DNA of 64,000 bases from an uncultured Psychrobacter sp. (GTDB lineage: Bacteria; Pseudomonadota; Gammaproteobacteria; Pseudomonadales; Moraxellaceae): the NCBI RefSeq assembly GCF_947500265.1, contig NZ_CANMRN010000012.1, forward strand, positions 1-64,000, in the 5' to 3' direction. Position numbers and translations under genes: made by a program. The notes beneath the pieces were generated by a model that worked only from the letters and a program-made list of their open reading frames with translations, ran no database searches and had not been told where the DNA came from. Positions 49,869 to 59,571 of this stretch are shown here, one piece after another (positions within the stretch are counted from its first letter, which is position 1; the number at the start of each line of letters is the position of its first letter).

Positions 49869-50498
49869 TTACTCTTCAACGCCAGCATCTTGACCTTTAT
49901 ATTTTGCGTTTGCGTAGTCCCAGTTCACTAGCTTGTCTAGGAACGTGTCAACATAGTCAGGACGACGGTTACGGTAATCTACATAGTACGCGTGTTCCCA
50001 TACATCACAAGTCAATACCGCTACTTGGTCATGTGCAAGTGGGGTATCAGCGTTAGCTGTCTTAGCGATTGACAATTTGCCACCGACTTTGTCAGCGACT
50101 AGCCATGCCCAACCTGAACCAAACTGAGTCAATGCTGCGTTTTTGAACTCTTCACGGAACTTGTCGTAGCTACCGAAATCTTCTTCGATTTTTGCTTTTA
50201 GATCGCCAGTAGGTTCGCCGCCGCCGTTCGTTGGCGTCATGCAGTTCCAGTAGAACGTGTGGTTCCATACTTGAGCTGCTTGGTTGAACATACCTTGCTT
50301 GCTGTCATCTTTAGCAGTCGCTACGATGATTTCTGGCAATGTTTTGTCTTCTAGACCAGAACCTGGCAACATGTCTTTTAGCTTGTTTACATAAGCAGCA
50401 TGGTGCTTGTCATGATGATACTCTAGCGTTTCGGCACTGATATGTGGCTCTAGTGCGTCTTTTGCATATGGTAGGTCTGGTAAAGTAATATTTGACAT
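49869..50498 (-). CDS. sodB: Superoxide dismutase, iron type
   Basis: 209 residues. It removes superoxide in the cytoplasm. Metal ligands are His in LEYHHDKHHAAYV, His in WNHTFYWNCM, and Asp and His in LTCDVWEHAYYVDYRNRR. The motif WNHTFYWNCMTP with Gln at FGSGWAWL... (FeSOD-type, Gln from the N-terminal half) suits iron rather than manganese. A small Gly/Glu-rich tail is present. ATG at 50498 with AAGGATA. Single gene; iron-linked regulation seems likely but no Fur box was seen. Confidence 0.93.
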   Translation of the reverse strand: MSNITLPDLPYAKDALEPHISAETLEYHHDKHHAAYVNKLKDMLPGSGLEDKTLPEIIVATAKDDSKQGMFNQAAQVWNHTFYWNCMTPTNGGGEPTGDLKAKIEEDFGSYDKFREEFKNAALTQFGSGWAWLVADKVGGKLSIAKTANADTPLAHDQVAVLTCDVWEHAYYVDYRNRRPDYVDTFLDKLVNWDYANAKYKGQDAGVEE

Positions 50499-51050
50499 AA
50501 TTATTTTATCCTTGCTGTTTAGCCGTTAGTTTATAAAAACTTGCTTATAGAAACTGAATTTTACGCTATTTTTACACCGCAAAAAACACTATAAAATAGC
50601 GGACTAAATTGGCTGAGTTTATTGTTTGAAATGAACTTTATCGCTTGATACACGGTACTGCTCAATACAATATCACGTATCATTATGAATCCAAAATTAA
50701 CCTAGCGGTTACTTATTGCTATTATTCTTCGCCAAAAAGCCAAGTCTCTGACTTTATAGACTTTTATTAACTTAATATTCACAAGCTATAAGATATAATT
50801 CACTGTAGCTTGGTATCTATTATAGCAATAGTGGCCAATAATATCAGTTACCAAATGTTATAGCCCGTACAATCTGTATAGCGATTGGTTATTTATTAAG
50901 CAGTAACTGCGCCCACTCCAAACTCATGCGTTATCATGATTAATATAACTACTTCAATCGACAAACAATTTATCAATTAGCGCTACAGAAGATAAATAAA
51001 GCTCACTCGAATAATAATTTTTCATCATTTTCATATAACGGACTGACTCT
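50499..51050. other. Intergenic region, nothing recognised
   Basis: A 552-base AT-rich gap between divergent sodB and rdgB. No gene, RNA or convincing operator. A 14-base string is shared with the region before the last gene, but this is expected by chance. Confidence 0.4.
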
Positions 51051-51704
51051 ATGAGCACCACTGATACCTCGTTAACTGCTACCAATCCGACATCTGGTAA
51101 CCAATGGGTACTGGCCAGCAACAATAAAGGCAAATTGGCTGAGTTTAAACGGCTATTTGCCAAAGCGAACTTGGACGTGACGATTGTCCCGCAAGGTCAG
51201 CTCGATATCGAAGATGCGATCGAGGATGGTTTAAGCTTTGTAGAAAACGCCATTATTAAAGCCCGTCATGCGAGCCGTATCAGTGGGCTGCCTGCTATTG
51301 CTGATGATTCAGGACTGTGCGTGCCTGTACTAGGTAATGCGCCAGGTATCTACTCTGCTCGCTACGCTGGTGAGCACGGCAACGATAGTAAAAACAATGC
51401 CAAGCTCATCGCTGACTTGCAGCCTATCCGCGCAGCAAATCCAGATACTCCGATCAAAGGTATGTTCGTTTGCGTACTGGCAATGGTGCGTCATGCTGAT
51501 GATCCGCTACCGATTGTCACCCAAGGATTATGGCATGGCGAGATTTCAGAGACAGCGCATGGTGACGGCGGTTTTGGCTATGATCCATTGTTTTGGTTAC
51601 CTGACTTGCAAGCCAGTGCGGCTAGTCTGAGCGCTGCTGATAAAAACAGCATCAGCCATCGTGGTCAGGCAATCCAGCAGCTATTGGCGCAGCTACCTTT
51701 ATAA
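51051..51704 (+). CDS. rdgB: dITP/XTP pyrophosphatase
   Basis: 217 residues (Escherichia coli RdgB 197). It hydrolyses dITP, dHapTP and XTP to monophosphates to keep damaged purines out of DNA. WVLASNNKGKLAEFKRLF, the SFVENAIIKARHA block, ADDSGLCVPVLGNAPGIYSA and GFGYDPLFW are intact. A 20-residue polar N-terminal extension is rich in Thr and Ser. Start ATG at 51051 has a weak site (ACGGACTGA). Confidence 0.95.
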   Translation: MSTTDTSLTATNPTSGNQWVLASNNKGKLAEFKRLFAKANLDVTIVPQGQLDIEDAIEDGLSFVENAIIKARHASRISGLPAIADDSGLCVPVLGNAPGIYSARYAGEHGNDSKNNAKLIADLQPIRAANPDTPIKGMFVCVLAMVRHADDPLPIVTQGLWHGEISETAHGDGGFGYDPLFWLPDLQASAASLSAADKNSISHRGQAIQQLLAQLPL

Positions 51705-51938
51705 GTATTTTATAGCGGTTCTATCCATAACTATCCGTAAGTGCGCTTAATGCTCATAGTGCGCTTACAACCTTATCGCTGTTTTTTATCCATTATCTGA
51801 TTTATTGAATACGAATATGGCTAACCCTTTATATAAAATTAAGCTATATAAGAGCAAGCAACATAAGGAAACATGCTGTCAAAGAGATAATTTTTACTTT
51901 AATAAACAGATAGATTATACTGTTCTACTTTTAAAATT

Positions 51939-51968
51939 TTGTTGAAATCCGTTATTTGGCTGTATAAT
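51939..51968 (+). promoter_or_regulatory. Likely promoter of tig
   Basis: A perfect TATAAT (51963-51968) is preceded by TTGTTG (51939-51944) with an 18-base spacer; TTGAAA at 51942-51947 overlaps it with a 15-base spacer. It would give an mRNA with an unusually long leader of about 265 bases before tig. Confidence 0.5.
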
Positions 51969-52238
51969 TCACCAAAAAGCGTTATTATGCGGTGCATTAA
52001 CGGTTTATTATCGATATTTGATAGCATGGACAACCTCAGCAGGTTCACCTTTTGGTATCAGCGGCGATTGCTACTGGCACTGAATTTGACGTTGTGCGCT
52101 ATCGCTATTCCCTATTTATTTCAACGGCAGCCCGTCGTACATGCCCGTAATTTGAGGCGCGGTCTGTCTATTACAATTTAACCCTAAGTACTATTTCATT
52201 AATCAAACGTACTACTTAATCCTAAAGGTGTAATTAAC
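51969..52238 (+). promoter_or_regulatory. Long leader of tig
   Basis: About 270 bases between the tig promoter and start codon. Its middle part is visibly richer in G and C than other spacers, with ATGC-GGT-GCAT flanked by GTTA/TAAC near 51983-52003. No known riboswitch was recognised. A frame of 80 codons across it uses rare arginine codons and looks non-coding. Confidence 0.35.
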
Positions 52239-53582
52239 ATGGCTACAGATTTACAAGTCACAACCAACAAGCTATCTAATAAAGAAACCCAGCTAACGGT
52301 TAAAGTGCCCGTTGAAAAAATTCAAAACAAAGTTGAAGGCCGTATTCGCCAAGTTGCGAAAACTGCCAAGATTGACGGTTTCCGTAAAGGTAACGTCCCT
52401 ATGTCACACATCCGCTCTCAGTACGGTGCTGGCATTCAACAAGAAGTTATCAACGATGTCATCCGTGATACTGTATTTGAAGCGATCAAATCTGAAGACA
52501 TCCGTGCTGTTGGCATGCCTAACATCGACGACGTAAAACTTGAAGACGATTTCTTGGTATATCAAGCCACTGTTGAAATCTTCCCAGAAGTTGACGTACA
52601 AGGTATCGATGAGATCGAAGTTGAGCGTCACACTGCACAAGTGAGTGAAGAAGACGTTGACACCATGATCGAAAACCTACAAAAGCAACGTGAAGAATTC
52701 GTTGAGAAAAAGGGCATGGCTGCGAAAGACAACCAAGTAACTTTTGACTTTGAAGGCTCTATCGACGGCGAAAAATTCGAAGGCGGCTCTGCTGAAGACT
52801 TCAAACTGGTTATCGGTAGCAACCAAATGATTCCTGGCTTTGAAGCAGGTATCAAAGGCATGAAAGCTGGCGAAGAAAAAATCATCGAAGTGACTTTCCC
52901 AGAAGATTACCAAGCTGAAAACTTGGCTGGTAAAGAAGCTCAGTTCAAAATCAACGTAAAATTGGTTGAAAAATCTAAGCTACCTGAAATCGACGATGCG
53001 TTCCTTGAGCTATTCGGCGTAAAAGAAGGCGGCGTTGAAAAACTAAAAGACGACGTACGCAAAAACATGGAACGCGAAATCAAAAACGCTGCGCGTAGCC
53101 AAGTTAAGCAAGCGACTTTTGACGCATTGCTAGAAAAGAACGAGTTTGATGTACCAAACGCGATGCTAGAGCAAGAAATCGAGCGTCAACGCAACATGAT
53201 GATGCAACGTTTTTCTCAGCAGTTCGGCGCAAATGCTGATAGCTTCGATAAAGACATGCTGCCAAATGAGCTATTTGAAGAGCAAGCGCTACGTGCTGCC
53301 CGTCTTGGCATCATCGTTGCCCGTGTTATCGATACTAAAGGCTTAGAAGTAGATCAAGAGCGTGTAGAAACCTTTATCAAAGAAGCTGCTGAAAACTACG
53401 AAGATCCAGCAGAAGTTATCGAGTACTATACCAATGATAAGCAGCAGCGCGCTAACATTGAGTCTGTTGTACTAGAAGACCAAGTAGTAGATTACTTGAT
53501 CGCTCAAGGTAAAGTAACTGACAAAGAAGTTAGCTACCAAGACTTGCTAGCTGCTCAGCAACAACAGCAGCAAGCAATGTAA
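52239..53582 (+). CDS. tig: Trigger factor
   Basis: 447 residues (Escherichia coli 432). The ribosome-associated chaperone and prolyl isomerase. The ribosome-binding signature [12 protein letters not shown] lies at about 47-58, the FKBP-like domain spans about 150-245 ([19 protein letters not shown]), and the helical substrate-binding C-domain fills the rest, ending in a Gln-rich [15 protein letters not shown] at 52239 with AAAGGTG. Normally followed directly by clpP and clpX; here a urease operon in reverse orientation lies between. Confidence 0.97.
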   Translation: MATDLQVTTNKLSNKETQLTVKVPVEKIQNKVEGRIRQVAKTAKIDGFRKGNVPMSHIRSQYGAGIQQEVINDVIRDTVFEAIKSEDIRAVGMPNIDDVKLEDDFLVYQATVEIFPEVDVQGIDEIEVERHTAQVSEEDVDTMIENLQKQREEFVEKKGMAAKDNQVTFDFEGSIDGEKFEGGSAEDFKLVIGSNQMIPGFEAGIKGMKAGEEKIIEVTFPEDYQAENLAGKEAQFKINVKLVEKSKLPEIDDAFLELFGVKEGGVEKLKDDVRKNMEREIKNAARSQVKQATFDALLEKNEFDVPNAMLEQEIERQRNMMMQRFSQQFGANADSFDKDMLPNELFEEQALRAARLGIIVARVIDTKGLEVDQERVETFIKEAAENYEDPAEVIEYYTNDKQQRANIESVVLEDQVVDYLIAQGKVTDKEVSYQDLLAAQQQQQQAM

Positions 53583-53633
53583 TTGATACGACAAGCTGTC
53601 TTTTTAGATATGCTGTAGTCGGTTATCAAAACT

Positions 53634-53673
53634 AAAATGCGCCCCCGACCTTTTGATCGGGGGCGCATTTTTT
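53634..53673. terminator. Strong terminator after tig
   Basis: AAAATGCGCCCCCGA pairs with TCGGGGGCGCATTTT around a tight loop; very GC-rich stem with A-run and T-run on either side. It separates tig from the converging urease operon. Confidence 0.93.
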
Positions 53674-53765
53674 ATGGCGTTCGCTAGCTAAATAAAATCA
53701 GCCACAACTATCGAACCTACAAGCATCGATTCTATAAACATCGTACCCGTACTATAAAGCGCGCT

Positions 53766-54518
53766 TTATACCAAAACAGGTGCAAATACGGCGCTCAATC
53801 CTAGCAGTACCAGCCCACGCTGTAGCCATAAGCTATCACTAAAGCGTTGCTGCAACTGCTGACTAACCAGCGTACCAACTGCATATAGCGCTAGCATCGT
53901 GACCATCATCCCTGCATAAAATCCTATCTGACCGCTCACACCAACATTCGCTGGTACTTCCATCGCGTGTGCCATGCCATGAAACACTGCCAAACCACCA
54001 AAACCAAACAATGACAGCTGCTGAATACTTGGCGTGCGTGCTGTATGAGTCTGCGCAGAGAATGCCTCTTGTCTGCTTTTTTGGCTCATCAAGACCATAG
54101 CCAATACGACCACCGACAGTGATATGGCCACTTCAATCAACCCAGATGATGCAGAAAACGCGATACCGCCAATTAGCACGCCAGCCGTGCCCAATATCGC
54201 ACCCAATGACAATCCTGCCGTCAATGACATCATGCCTAAGCGCTGCTTTTGCAGGCCATAAAACAACATGCCCATGCCGACTGCCAAAAACAGATGATCA
54301 AAGCCAGTCACTGGATGCATCAGTCCTGCTTGCAACGTACCTAACAACGATGGCGCTTGCGTGGTAGTCGAATGAATATGCCCTGAATGTGCTTGCGCCA
54401 ATGACGGTAGCATTAGTGACGTCATCATCACAGCCGAACCAGACACGATATGACGAGCTGAGAACGCTTGTGAAAAGCGAGAGTTTTCGATGTGAAGACC
54501 TTTTGTACACTGTGTCAT
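53766..54518 (-). CDS. ureJ: HupE/UreJ family nickel permease
   Basis: 250 residues. An N-terminal hydrophobic segment with AQA cleavage-like site is followed by AHSGHIHSTT, a histidine-containing start, then about six membrane helices. The family motif HPVTGFDHLFLAVGMGML is conserved, with a second histidine-bearing segment FGGLAVFHGMAHAMEVP. These proteins import nickel (or cobalt); here the last place in the urease operon suggests nickel supply for urease. AAGGAAA precedes ATG 54518. Confidence 0.9.
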   Translation of the reverse strand: MTQCTKGLHIENSRFSQAFSARHIVSGSAVMMTSLMLPSLAQAHSGHIHSTTTQAPSLLGTLQAGLMHPVTGFDHLFLAVGMGMLFYGLQKQRLGMMSLTAGLSLGAILGTAGVLIGGIAFSASSGLIEVAISLSVVVLAMVLMSQKSRQEAFSAQTHTARTPSIQQLSLFGFGGLAVFHGMAHAMEVPANVGVSGQIGFYAGMMVTMLALYAVGTLVSQQLQQRFSDSLWLQRGLVLLGLSAVFAPVLV

Positions 54519-54568
54519 GCGGTTTTTCCTTATTTTTTATATTTTAATAGTAAAAGCTCATCTGCTCT

Positions 54569-55258
54569 TTAGGCAAGCATGCCATGTTCTTTGATAAAGG
54601 CGATAATCTCATTTAGCCCATCGCCTGTTTTCATATTGCTAAAGACAAAAGGTTTGTCGCCACGCATTTTTTTGGCATCGCGTTCCATCACCTCAAGCGA
54701 AGCACCAACCATTGGGGCAAGGTCAGTCTTATTGATAATCAACAAATCAGACTTGGTAATGCCGGGGCCACCTTTACGAGGTATCTTATCGCCTGCAGAG
54801 ACATCAATGACGTACAAGGTCAAATCAGACAGCTCTGGGCTAAATGTCGCGGCTAGATTGTCACCACCTGACTCAATGATAATCAACTCTAACCCTTCAA
54901 AAGTCGATTGTAGCTCAGCAATCGCAGTCAGATTAATAGAAGCATCTTCGCGAATAGCTGTATGCGGACAGCCGCCCGTCTCTACACCGCGGATACGCTC
55001 AGCAGGCATGGCATTATTGCGGGTCAAAAACTCTGAATCTTCTTTGGTATAGATGTCATTGGTCACCACCGCCATATTGACCGTATCACGCAGGTTTTGG
55101 CATAGCCTTAAAGTCAAAGCAGTTTTACCACTACCAACTGGCCCGCCAATACCAAGGCGTAAGCACGATAAGGCAGAAGACGGTTTCTGGCTGTTGCTAT
55201 TAGTCTGTACGTCTGATGCAGTGTGAGAGTTTTGTGGTTTAAGCGGAGTTAGAGACAT
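54569..55258 (-). CDS. ureG: Urease accessory GTPase UreG
   Basis: 229 residues. P-loop [12 protein letters not shown] at about 38-49, and [44 protein letters not shown] as in UreG proteins. It drives GTP-dependent delivery of nickel to apo-urease with UreD, UreE and UreF. The CPH nickel motif ([13 protein letters not shown]) is intact. A 27-residue N-terminal polar extension carries no His-rich tail, unlike some UreG. ATG at 55258 with TAGGAAA. 57 bases after ureF. Confidence 0.96.
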   Translation of the reverse strand: MSLTPLKPQNSHTASDVQTNSNSQKPSSALSCLRLGIGGPVGSGKTALTLRLCQNLRDTVNMAVVTNDIYTKEDSEFLTRNNAMPAERIRGVETGGCPHTAIREDASINLTAIAELQSTFEGLELIIIESGGDNLAATFSPELSDLTLYVIDVSAGDKIPRKGGPGITKSDLLIINKTDLAPMVGASLEVMERDAKKMRGDKPFVFSNMKTGDGLNEIIAFIKEHGMLA

Positions 55259-55315
55259 ATTAATTTCCTAAAACAGTTTGTATATTAATAAGTATAAATA
55301 GAAATGAATTTATAG

Positions 55316-56110
55316 CTATGAGCGGAACAACCGACTGTATTGCTCCTCATGCATGCTTGAGAGAATAGCCAAATTGGGCAAATTATTCGAGATATTAAGC
55401 GATTCATAGAGGTCTTGGCATAGCTGCTGACAGTCCGACTCTTCACTATTACCTACAGTATTGGCCGTGTTTGTCGACATAACTAGAGCATCAAAGACAT
55501 GCTGTACGTCATCGCTTAGAGCATCGACCTGAGCACCCAAATCGCTTTGTAATTGCCACAGAATACGCTGACCTGCCATCTGTCCTAGCGGCACTGTCTT
55601 CACAGCAGCGAGCACCATGTTCTCTAATTGCGCAAATCCATAAGTAGTCATTGACTGCGCTAGTGGCAGCTGCCAATGCTGAGCAATATGAGCAAATAGC
55701 GGCAAAAATCCATCTTCAGGTATTTCGGCCGGTATGCCAAGACTCAGGACTTCGTTGAGCCAAGACACCATGGCTTGTGCCAACTGCTGCGACTCCAGTA
55801 CAAACTCTTTACTTTCTAGGCCAGCGTGATAATCATGTGCTAAATTTGCTGCTAGCGCTTCATGACCTTGGCTGAGTGCGCACATTATCAGCCCTAATAC
55901 AGGCAGCTCGTAGCCAATCACCGCAAGCGCTAGATAGTCCTGCATAAATGTAAGCGTACTAGCTTCATCAGAGACAACCCCTGACTCAATCGCTGACTCC
56001 ACACCTTGCGAATAGGTATAGCTACCAATCGGCAAATTGCTCGATGCCAGCATCAGTAGCTGTCCAAGTTGGGCAGATTGAGCAGGCTGAGCACTGGTAT
56101 CAACCATCAT
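55316..56110 (-). CDS. ureF: Urease accessory protein UreF
   Basis: 264 residues (Klebsiella UreF 224). It acts with UreD and UreG in nickel insertion and carbamylation. LMLASSNLPIGSYTYSQGVE at the start and a helical body with YHAGLESKEFVLESQQL are typical. Near the C-terminus, SSMHEEQYSRLFRS matches the family end. The ATG lies 11 bases inside the end of ureE, so the two overlap. An extra acidic, Thr/Asn-rich segment (about 210-235) is not usual. Confidence 0.93.
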   Translation of the reverse strand: MMVDTSAQPAQSAQLGQLLMLASSNLPIGSYTYSQGVESAIESGVVSDEASTLTFMQDYLALAVIGYELPVLGLIMCALSQGHEALAANLAHDYHAGLESKEFVLESQQLAQAMVSWLNEVLSLGIPAEIPEDGFLPLFAHIAQHWQLPLAQSMTTYGFAQLENMVLAAVKTVPLGQMAGQRILWQLQSDLGAQVDALSDDVQHVFDALVMSTNTANTVGNSEESDCQQLCQDLYESLNISNNLPNLAILSSMHEEQYSRLFRS

Positions 56111-56738
56111 TCGAACGACCTACAAGCGCATCATGATGACTATGGCTATGTCCGTGGCTGTGGCTTTCATCATGGCTATGGTCATGACTTTCCTTATGAC
56201 TATGAGAGTCACTATGCGAATGTGCATGTGAGTGAGAGTGGCCATGCGCATGCCCTTGGCCCGTTTGATAAGCGCCTGTCTCAGGCTCAAATGGCACTGA
56301 GGTAGACTCGATATGTAGACCGAGGTTTTCTAACATTTGTGCAAGTACATGATCATTTTCAAAATATAAGGCATAGCCTGCATCACCCTGATCAAAACTG
56401 TGGTCAAACATCAATGGCACATGACGGTTGCCCAAATGATAAGCGCCTTTCATTAGTAAAAAGTCATTAGCAGCAGTCACCTTAGTCACGGCTTGTGGCT
56501 TGGCGATGACTTGCATCAACTCCCCTGATTCATTGATAAGAACATCATCACCTTTTAAGACGCCTGTACGAGGCAGGTCAACACCAACTACCTCACCTGA
56601 AACAGTAATGGCTCTAAAGCGAGAATGCTGACGAGTATCAAAGTCTAACAGCAGATAATCATCGGCTTGATACTGTTCTGCCAATTGCGCTTTTTGGATA
56701 TCGCTAAGTGTACTTAAACGGGTATTAAATATTTTCAT
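56100..56738 (-). CDS. ureE: Urease accessory nickel-binding protein UreE
   Basis: 212 residues from ATG at 56738, because AGAGAAGA lies just ahead and the family start MKIFNTRLST is there; a longer frame from 56825 adds 29 residues. It stores and passes nickel to UreG. The peptide-binding N-domain runs to about 80 and the metal-binding domain to about 150, with GNRHVPLMF. The last 50 residues contain about 18 histidines in HS/HD/HG repeats, a nickel-binding tail like that of Klebsiella UreE. Overlaps ureF by 11 bases. Confidence 0.95.
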   Translation of the reverse strand: MKIFNTRLSTLSDIQKAQLAEQYQADDYLLLDFDTRQHSRFRAITVSGEVVGVDLPRTGVLKGDDVLINESGELMQVIAKPQAVTKVTAANDFLLMKGAYHLGNRHVPLMFDHSFDQGDAGYALYFENDHVLAQMLENLGLHIESTSVPFEPETGAYQTGQGHAHGHSHSHAHSHSDSHSHKESHDHSHDESHSHGHSHSHHDALVGRSNDG

Positions 56739-56904
56739 TATTCTTCTCTGGCTATTGTTGCTCAAACTATTGGTCAATAGTATTGATGGTAAAAGTGTTG
56801 GGAATAAAGACGCGATCTCACTCAAGAAACCAACTGACTATTGGCATACATGGTTTATGGCTCCCTGTCTGTCCTAGAGATCCTATAAACGTGCATCATA
56901 AGCT

Positions 56905-59094
56905 CTAAAATAAAAAGTAACGCTGTGCCATGGGTAGTACATCAGCTGGCTCACAGGTGAGTGTCTTACCATCAGCGCGTACTTCATAGGTCTCAGGATT
57001 GATATCCATATCTGGACAATAGCTGTTAAAGCGCATATCACTTTTACGAATTTTACGGATGCCGTGTACTGGCTGAATAACTTTGGTCAGCCCAAGCTGC
57101 TTATCTACTTGTTTGTCGATCGCCGCTTGCGACATAAAGGTAATGCTGGTCTGAGCAACCGATTTTGGATATGTAGCAAACATAGGACGATAATGCACAG
57201 GCTGAGGGGTGGGAATAGAGGCATTGATATCGCCCATTGGCACCGCAGCGATGAGTCCGCCTTTTATAACGCACTCAGGTTTTACCCCAAAAAACTTGGG
57301 CGACCATAGCACCATATCTGCCCATTTTCCCACTTCGATGGAGCCAACCATATCGCTGATACCGTGAGTAATCGCAGGGTTTATTGTATATTTTGCGATA
57401 TAACGTTTGATACGGAAGTTATCGTTGTCCGCGCTTTGGTCATAGTCTGTCAAAGTGATGTACTGTTGCTCATCTTCAATGATAGCCGTTGCATCTGGTG
57501 CTAGATGGCCACGTTGAACTTTCATTTTGTGCGCGGTTTGCCATGTACGGATGACTACTTCACCCACCCGCCCCATCGCTTGTGAATCACTACTCATCAT
57601 CGAGATTGCGCCCAAATCATGCAAGATATCTTCTGCGGCGATGGTTTCCTGACGAATACGGCTCTCAGCAAAGGCCACGTCTTCAGCAATAGCAGGACTC
57701 AGGTGATGACAAACCATCAGCATATCGAGATGCTCATCAATGGTATTGACGGTGTATGGTCGAGTTGGGTTGGTTGAAGATGGCAGCACATGCGACTCGC
57801 CAATAGCCTTTAGAATATCGGGCGCATGGCCACCGCCTGCCCCTTCAGTATGAAAAGTATGAATACAGCGGTTTTTAAAAGCAGCGAGCGTACTTTCGAG
57901 ATAGCCACTTTCATTTAAAGTATCGGTATGAATGGCCACTTGCACATCATAGTCGTCAGCGACACTCAAGCAATTATCGATGGCTTGCGGCGTTGTACCC
58001 CAATCTTCATGTAGTTTTAGCCCTACGGCACCTGCTTCTATTTGTTCAGCAATAGGTTCTGGTACACTCACATTACCTTTACCCAGTAGTCCAATATTCA
58101 TAGGGATACTATCAGTAGACTTTAGCATCGAGGCAATATGATACGCCCCCGGTGTACAGGTAGTGGCAAGCGTACCTTGAGCTGGCCCTGTACCGCCGCC
58201 TAGCATCGTCGTTACCCCTGACATAAGCGCCGTCTCGCATTGCTGAGGCGCGATAAAGTGGATATGACTATCGACGCCACCTGCTGTCAGGATTTTGCCT
58301 TCGCCAGAGATAATTTCGGTAGCTCCGCCAATAGGAATATCGATGGCGGGCTGGATATCAGGATTGCCCGCTTTGCCAATGGCACTGATACGACCATCTT
58401 TGATACCGATATCCGCTTTATAGATGCCTGTATAGTCAACGACCAATGCATTGGTAATAACTGTATCGGCAACTTCTGCGCCCAGTAATTGTCCTTGACC
58501 CATGCCATCACGGATGACTTTACCACCACCAAATTTGACTTCTTCACCTTTAATTTCAATAGGCTTGCTGCTGCTTTCACCACTTTGCGACGTATCCGCT
58601 TGGTCAACAGCTGTATCTTTATGACTGGTTAAATCCGCTTCAACCTGTAGCCAAAGCTCGGTATCGGCAAGACGGACTTTGTCACCTGTGTTAGGGCCAA
58701 AATGCTCAGCATAAATGCGACGACTGACTCGTTTTTGCGAAGTAGCAGTTGCCTTTTTATCAGTGGCTCTCTCTGATGTTTCGTCGGGATGAGCGGCGCC
58801 CATGACACGCCCAGCAAAACCATATACATCTTGCTTACCAGCGTATGCTACCAATTCGACTTCCCGCGATTGGCCCGGCTCAAAACGTACGGCGGTGCCA
58901 GAGATAATATTGAGACGAAACCCCCGAGTTTGCTCTCTGTCAAAACTCAAGGCATCATTGACTTCATAAAAGTGATAATGCGAGCCGATTTGGATAGGTC
59001 TATCACCAGTATTACTGACACTGATGGTCTGTACCTGTCGCCCTTGGTTTAAGATAATATCGCCATCTTGGATATGGTATTCGCCTGCTTGCAT
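56905..59094 (-). CDS. ureBC: Fused urease beta-alpha subunit (UreB-UreC)
   Basis: 729 residues in one frame. Residues 1-100 are a complete UreB ([34 protein letters not shown]), 101-121 a polar linker, and about 122-729 a complete UreC. Nickel and catalytic residues are all kept: His277 and His279 (DSHIHF), carbamylated Lys360 (GLKLHEDWG), His362, His389, His415 ([12 protein letters not shown]), His463 (CHHL) and Asp503 (SSDSQAMGR), each exactly 143 more than in Klebsiella UreC. An extra polar segment of about 26 residues (157-182) sits near the start of the alpha part. Ends in AQRYFLF as usual. Urea to ammonia and carbamate. ATG 59094 with AAGGCGG. No internal stop or alternative UreC start is needed. 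Confidence 0.95.
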   Translation of the reverse strand: MQAGEYHIQDGDIILNQGRQVQTISVSNTGDRPIQIGSHYHFYEVNDALSFDREQTRGFRLNIISGTAVRFEPGQSREVELVAYAGKQDVYGFAGRVMGAAHPDETSERATDKKATATSQKRVSRRIYAEHFGPNTGDKVRLADTELWLQVEADLTSHKDTAVDQADTSQSGESSSKPIEIKGEEVKFGGGKVIRDGMGQGQLLGAEVADTVITNALVVDYTGIYKADIGIKDGRISAIGKAGNPDIQPAIDIPIGGATEIISGEGKILTAGGVDSHIHFIAPQQCETALMSGVTTMLGGGTGPAQGTLATTCTPGAYHIASMLKSTDSIPMNIGLLGKGNVSVPEPIAEQIEAGAVGLKLHEDWGTTPQAIDNCLSVADDYDVQVAIHTDTLNESGYLESTLAAFKNRCIHTFHTEGAGGGHAPDILKAIGESHVLPSSTNPTRPYTVNTIDEHLDMLMVCHHLSPAIAEDVAFAESRIRQETIAAEDILHDLGAISMMSSDSQAMGRVGEVVIRTWQTAHKMKVQRGHLAPDATAIIEDEQQYITLTDYDQSADNDNFRIKRYIAKYTINPAITHGISDMVGSIEVGKWADMVLWSPKFFGVKPECVIKGGLIAAVPMGDINASIPTPQPVHYRPMFATYPKSVAQTSITFMSQAAIDKQVDKQLGLTKVIQPVHGIRKIRKSDMRFNSYCPDMDINPETYEVRADGKTLTCEPADVLPMAQRYFLF

Positions 59095-59150
59095 GGTAGC
59101 CGCCTTATTCTATAGTGAGCATTTCAGTGCTATAACAATGGTATACAGCG

Positions 59151-59453
59151 TTACACGATGGGATTATGTACTGTGACCAGTTTGGTGCCATCAGGAAAGG
59201 TCGCCTCGATTTGCACTTCATCTACCATCTCTGCGACACCTTCCATGACATCATCAGCAGACAAATACGTAGCACCTTCACTCATCAATTCAGCAACTCT
59301 TTTACCATCTCGTGCGCCTTCCATCAGCAGCATACTGATATAAGCGATGGCTTCGGGATAATTGAGTTTGACACCGCGATTTTTGCGACGCTCAGCCACC
59401 ATACCAGCCGTAAATAGCATGAGTTTGTCTTTTTCTGTTGGGGTCAGGTGCAT
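59151..59453 (-). CDS. ureA: Urease gamma subunit
   Basis: 100 residues, the exact usual length. [20 protein letters not shown] and the [22 protein letters not shown] block are typical, as is VTVHNPIV at the end. It forms the third subunit of the bacterial urease trimer. ATG 59453 with AAGGAA. 56 bases before ureBC. Not fused here, unlike Helicobacter where gamma and beta are fused. Confidence 0.97.
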   Translation of the reverse strand: MHLTPTEKDKLMLFTAGMVAERRKNRGVKLNYPEAIAYISMLLMEGARDGKRVAELMSEGATYLSADDVMEGVAEMVDEVQIEATFPDGTKLVTVHNPIV

Positions 59454-59571
59454 GACAATTCCTTATTGTACTTATCATTATATTTATAGCAGGTTAGAGG
59501 TTTTCAAAGCATTTGATATCGATTAAAAATAGTCGCAATATATCTTAGTTTCATTATTAAAAGCGGTCGTA

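Noticed and set aside
50859-50872. TATAGCCCGTACAA, repeated exactly at 63892-63905
   Set aside because: Several 14-base repeats are expected by chance in 64 kb, and the flanks do not match.
51939-52181. An 80-codon frame between rdgB and tig
   Set aside because: It begins on the tig promoter, has no ribosome site, uses rare arginine codons and has no protein-like pattern beyond one hydrophobic patch. More likely untranslated leader.
54579-55052. A 157-codon frame on the plus strand opposite ureG
   Set aside because: Shadow of the ureG frame; no ribosome site and a composition expected from an antisense reading.
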